6,054 bases of DNA. It comes from an archaeon (GTDB taxonomy: Archaea; Thermoplasmatota; Thermoplasmata; Methanomassiliicoccales; Methanomethylophilaceae). Below, piece by piece: positions 5,789 to 6,054 of this stretch. The stretch's first letter is position 1, and every line of letters starts with the position of its first letter. Under the pieces are notes generated by a model. That model was not told the DNA's origin, made no database searches, and saw nothing but the letters and a program-made list of their open reading frames with translations. The stretch is taken from the NCBI GenBank assembly GCA_024399225.1, contig JAKSHV010000072.1, positions 1 through 6,054 on the forward strand, in the 5' to 3' direction. The translations under genes were made by a program, and so were the position numbers.

Positions 5789-5791
5789 TAG
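5789..5791 (+). other. In-frame TAG, codon 256 of the M24 peptidase
   Basis: TAG follows AYDVVL and precedes AQTAG. In homologues the motif commonly reads VLEAQ, so GAG to TAG (again one G-to-T change) is likely. It could in principle be a pyrrolysine codon if the organism makes that amino acid, but the TAA 42 bp upstream is not explained that way. Confidence 0.8.
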
Positions 5792-6054
5792 GCACAGACC
5801 GCGGGAATCGAAGAATATCGTGCAGGGGCTAAGGCAAATGCTGCAGATCTTGCAGCTAGGAAGATTATTGATGAGTCCGAATTCAAGGGAACCTTTATCC
5901 ACTCTTTCGGACACGGTATCGGAATGGATGTCCACCAGCCGATTCACATCTCACCTCGTTCCGAACAGATTCTCTCTGCAGGAAACATCGTTTCCGCTGA
6001 GCCCGGAATCTACATCCCCGGAGTCGGAGGAATCAGGATCGAGGACACCATTCT

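Larger units (their letters stand above)
5024..6054 (+). pseudogene. M24 Xaa-Pro peptidase/prolidase, one frame broken by TAA and TAG, 3' end outside window
   Basis: The frame encodes a metallopeptidase that would release the residue N-terminal to proline from dipeptides or peptides. A creatinase-like N-terminal domain covers about 1-135 and the pita-bread catalytic domain starts near 140. Metal ligands are D222 (FDFG), D233 (CSDMTRT), H297 (GHGIG), E326 (SAEPGIY) and E340 (RIED); H205 and H304 are also conserved. Spacings of 11, 64, 29 and 14 equal those of P. furiosus prolidase (D209, D220, H284, E313, E327), counting both stop codons as residues. Codon 242 is TAA and codon 256 is TAG. A 241-residue product ending at 5749 would lack three of the five ligands. 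The rest of the frame shows no indel and normal codon use. It is either a fresh pseudogene, a sequence error, or a gene read through its stops. The family call is very secure. Confidence 0.85.

Noticed and set aside
5789..5791. Pyrrolysine insertion at TAG as the full explanation of the interrupted peptidase
   Set aside because: Homologues carry Glu here, not a catalytic special residue, and the TAA at 5747 would still end translation. It stays possible only if TAA is also read.
1..6054. CRISPR arrays, insertion sequences, att sites or phage genes
   Set aside because: No regularly spaced repeats, transposase, integrase or terminal inverted repeats were seen. The tRNA has no duplicated 3' end in the window.

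Overview
The window looks like archaeal chromosome. It carries a translation initiation factor of the aIF1A type, a tRNA-Glu gene with no encoded CCA, A/T-rich TATA-like boxes about 25 bp before several start codons, an L-aspartate dehydrogenase of the archaeal NAD pathway, and a HAD-like protein of a family I associate with methanogens. Medium GC, AGG-rich arginine codons and these families would suit Thermoplasmatota, perhaps Methanomassiliicoccales. That placement is inference, not shown by the sequence.

Left part (1-570): the aIF1A gene runs leftward from 346. A tRNA-Glu(UUC) gene runs rightward at 493-565. The 146 bp between them hold two divergent promoters and a 7+7 bp inverted repeat.

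Centre (570-4148): three leftward genes form a tight operon: a PurN-like formyltransferase, a degenerate HAD-like protein and a MATE-family membrane transporter. The first two abut (TGA then ATG) and the last two overlap by 4 bp (ATGA). A strong TATA box lies 21 bp before the first start codon. An upstream 43-codon leftward ORF (3923-4054) may be a small gene. The region between the operon and nadX is rich in short direct and inverted repeats built on TTCGAAAA and GATACCA. The operon pairs a probable metabolic enzyme, a probable pseudo-enzyme and an exporter; no end product can be named.

Right part (4149-6054): nadX is followed by a clean stem-loop and a T-rich tract, and then by an M24 (prolidase / Xaa-Pro peptidase) gene that runs off the window. 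This gene is the most unusual item. One uninterrupted frame encodes a complete set of prolidase metal ligands at the correct spacing, but it contains an in-frame TAA (codon 242) and an in-frame TAG (codon 256), both at positions where I expect Glu (GAA and GAG). All five well-supported complete genes here end in TGA. The gene may be a very young pseudogene, a sequence with G-to-T errors, or a case of stop-codon readthrough or reassignment.
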